DNA of 64,000 bases, from positions 7,439,001 to 7,503,000 of the forward strand of contig NC_083388.1 in the NCBI RefSeq assembly GCF_031755915.1, written 5' to 3'. Under the pieces are notes generated by a model. The model was not told the origin of the DNA and did not search any database. It saw only the letters and a program-made list of their open reading frames with translations. A program made the translations under genes and the position numbers. The stretch is from Ziziphus jujuba. Its lineage: Eukaryota; Streptophyta; Magnoliopsida; Rosales; Rhamnaceae. This document shows, in pieces, positions 62,091 to 64,000 of this stretch. Positions within the stretch are counted from its first letter, which is position 1; every line of letters begins with the position of its first letter.

Positions 62091-63829
62091 AATAGATTGT
62101 AAGGTTGTTGTGATGAATCAATTGAGAAAATGATAAAAACCTTATTATATATATATATATATATATATGCAAATATGGTGTATTTATAAATGTCATAAAA
62201 TATAAAATAAGATCTTCTTAAAAAGATGGTTGTAATTTACATAAATAAAACAATTGATCTTTGTTTGATTTTTTTTTTTCAGAAAGAAAGAAAAATAAAG
62301 TAATTTGTTGACAAAAAATTTAGAAAAAAAAATAACGTAATTTGTTAACAGTAAAATTTTCAAACAAAAAAAGCAAAATGAAGTAATTTGTTAACATTAT
62401 ATATGGTTTGTGTACCCAATAGTTATTCTTTTATTTTTTGGAGATTAATTTGTATATGCTGGTTTTTCCAGCTCTTTAGTTTTCTTTCAATTTATTTTAT
62501 TAAGAGGAAATTATCTCTCTGTTTTTTTCTTTTTTAATAAATTAGGAAGAGGGGATTTTAGCATCATATCTTAAATTTAGAAGGATTTTCAAATAGTCTC
62601 TCTGTTTTTTTTTTTTTAAGATAATTTTCTTTAATATGATTATTTATTTAATGTTTGAAATTTTTATACATATATATTTTTCTGACTTTTCGGTATTAAT
62701 TAAATGTTTGATTATGAGTGGGTTGTTGGACTAAATTACTTATACAGTTAATATAAGTTTCTATATGGCATGTAGCATGTGGTAGCTTTTAAAATGAGAA
62801 TCCTCAATTGTCCGTTCCATTTTCTGTCTCACTTACGTCATTTAAAAAGACAATCGTGATGAAGGGAAGCGTCACTCCGTTACTTTCTTTATCATTTTGC
62901 CGTTAACAACTGTTGCTATTTGCTTTCTCTAAGATGAGAGGCGCTATTGGTGAAGAAAAGTTCAGAAACTTAGTGAGAGTATTGTGATTGAATTGTTTCA
63001 AAATAGAGATGAGGATAATGAACATCAATGGTTCCCAAAGCCCAAATCTTTCATCATCAATATTCTCTTTTCCGGATCTCTTTCTTTGTTTATTGTATTT
63101 TCTAAGTGGTTCTTCAAATTGAATGAGATTTGGGTCTTCCTGTTCCTCCTACTAACTGGGTCTCAAAGAGTTTTCAGAATCTAAAAACTATTTTTTTAAT
63201 TTTTTTTAATTTTTTATTTTAGCAATGAACAAGCTGTGGTTTTTGTTTTAGTTGTTATTTTTATTTATTTATTTTCTGCTTTGGTGAAGATGGGATTAGG
63301 AGGGATTTTGAGAACTGCCATCATTGGGGATTAGATGAGAAGTTGGAACTTATTTCTGGACCTGGTTCGTAAAATGATGAGAAGGAAAACCTGATAGATA
63401 TATTGGGCCGTGAGATGTGTTTTTGACCACCCCCTATAAGCAAGACGGTGTGAACAAATCCAGGGGCATCCACTTCGAATGAGACGGACGAAAGTAACGG
63501 CAATAATTACGACGTGGACATTATTGATTAGAGGGACGGAGAAACTGAAAGGCAAGTGGTAATGTAGAATTTTAATCAGGCATCTTTTTCAAAATTTTTG
63601 TTTTTTTTTTATTTGTTTAAGCATATTCAAAAGTTATAGCTCATTACAACGTGACCCACCACCCGCAATAATTAACAAGGTGCCTGTCTCGATTCCGACG
63701 TGTTGTCGGGTTATTTTTTATTCTTATTTGTCACGTAGGGTTGTTTTTTATTTTTATTTGTTATTCTATTTATTTATTTGTTAGTTGTATACAGATTAAA
63801 GCCGAGAGAGAGAGAGAGAGGAAAAAAAA
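62091..63829. other. Unassigned region, probably an insertion within the spacer
   Basis: The spacer text 'ttttcatgcac' (near 62085) and 'aactatacgtcg' (63842) are neighbours in copy B near 33175-33200, so about 1.74 kb has been added here. It holds a (TA)n at 62146-62168, poly-T runs and, at 62800-63560, a less AT-rich part. An open frame at 62984-63184 begins GTG/ATG-poor and shows no family motif. No terminal repeats were recognised. A (GA)n run lies at 63804-63820. Confidence 0.4.
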
Positions 63830-64000
63830 AAAAAAAAAAAAAAACTATACGTCGTTTTGTATTCCTGTGTGGATGGTCATAGTGATGGTGATTTCTAAGT
63901 CGAAGTCAATCTTGCAGGCTTTGCGAAACTCTATTTTAAATGGAATAAGTAGTCGATTATTACAAAGCAAAACACAAGATTGGTTAAGTGGGCTTTTGCA
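63830..64000 (+). promoter_or_regulatory. Upstream region of a further GH3 copy lying beyond the window
   Basis: 63870-63960 matches the sequence directly before the second GH3 copy: 'gtggatggtcat' (also 33220), 'atggtgatttct', 'aagtcaat', 'ttgcaggct', 'cgaaactctatttt' and 'aaatggaataagtag' (34150-34215). In the second copy the start codon follows about 40-60 bp later, so a GH3 exon 1 is expected just past 64000. Whether that copy is intact cannot be seen. Confidence 0.75.

Noticed and set aside
62984..63184. 66-codon hydrophobic open frame
   Set aside because: The first codon is not ATG, there is no homologous motif, and it lies in an unassigned insertion.
1..64000. tRNA, rRNA, CRISPR array, organellar insertion or virus-derived gene
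   Set aside because: No cloverleaf with a TTCGA loop and anticodon arm, no regularly spaced direct repeats, no chloroplast or mitochondrial gene text, and no viral replicase or coat motifs were seen.

Overview
This window is AT-rich nuclear DNA from a flowering plant, most likely a eudicot. The evidence is GT-AG introns, a chloroplast FtsH protease gene, an STP-type monosaccharide transporter, plant GH3 beta-glucosidase exons, a FAR1-type Mutator element, a Ty1/copia element and many (TA)n and poly-T tracts. The species cannot be named from the sequence alone. There is no bacterial-style operon, CRISPR array, rRNA gene or recognisable tRNA gene.

Layout. 1-2403 (minus): 5' half of a chloroplast FtsH metalloprotease gene (FTSH7/FTSH9 type), leaving the window on the left. 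4245-8976 (plus): five-exon gene for a very acidic plant protein with an N-terminal membrane anchor and no known function. 12074-14529 (plus): complete four-exon hexose/H+ symporter gene of the STP family. From about 17.7 kb to the right edge lies a decaying tandem cluster of GH3 beta-glucosidase genes: a truncated relic (17740-18835), a nine-exon copy whose frame is open except for one TGA (20454-26316), a heavily broken copy (34247-45014), a third broken and 3'-truncated copy (45696-53194), and at the right edge the promoter-like region of a further copy.

The GH3 copies are separated by a repeated spacer module (about 26.58-28.3, 28.3-33.25, 53.2-55.4 and 56.4-62.1 kb). Two of these modules carry a fragment of an STP transporter exon 3 plus its intron. 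The duplication unit therefore included both the glucosidase and a piece of the neighbouring transporter.

Mobile elements explain most of the gene damage. A 4.7-kb MULE (34967-39650, 9-bp target duplication, inverted arms of about 0.8-1 kb that include transposase exons) splits exon 2 of the second GH3 copy. A 5.0-kb Ty1/copia element (46683-51674, exact 5-bp target duplication) splits exon 4 of the third; its polyprotein carries an in-frame minisatellite between integrase and reverse transcriptase. Smaller insertions are two hAT-like elements (33414-34129, 57525-58368), a 1.38-kb internally deleted LTR element with Ty3/gypsy traces (60202-61580), and two copies of a small element lying inside (TA)n microsatellites (41193-41358, 54574-54680).

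All exon boundaries were placed by hand from reading frames, splice sites and comparison between copies; family names come from remembered conserved motifs, not from a search.
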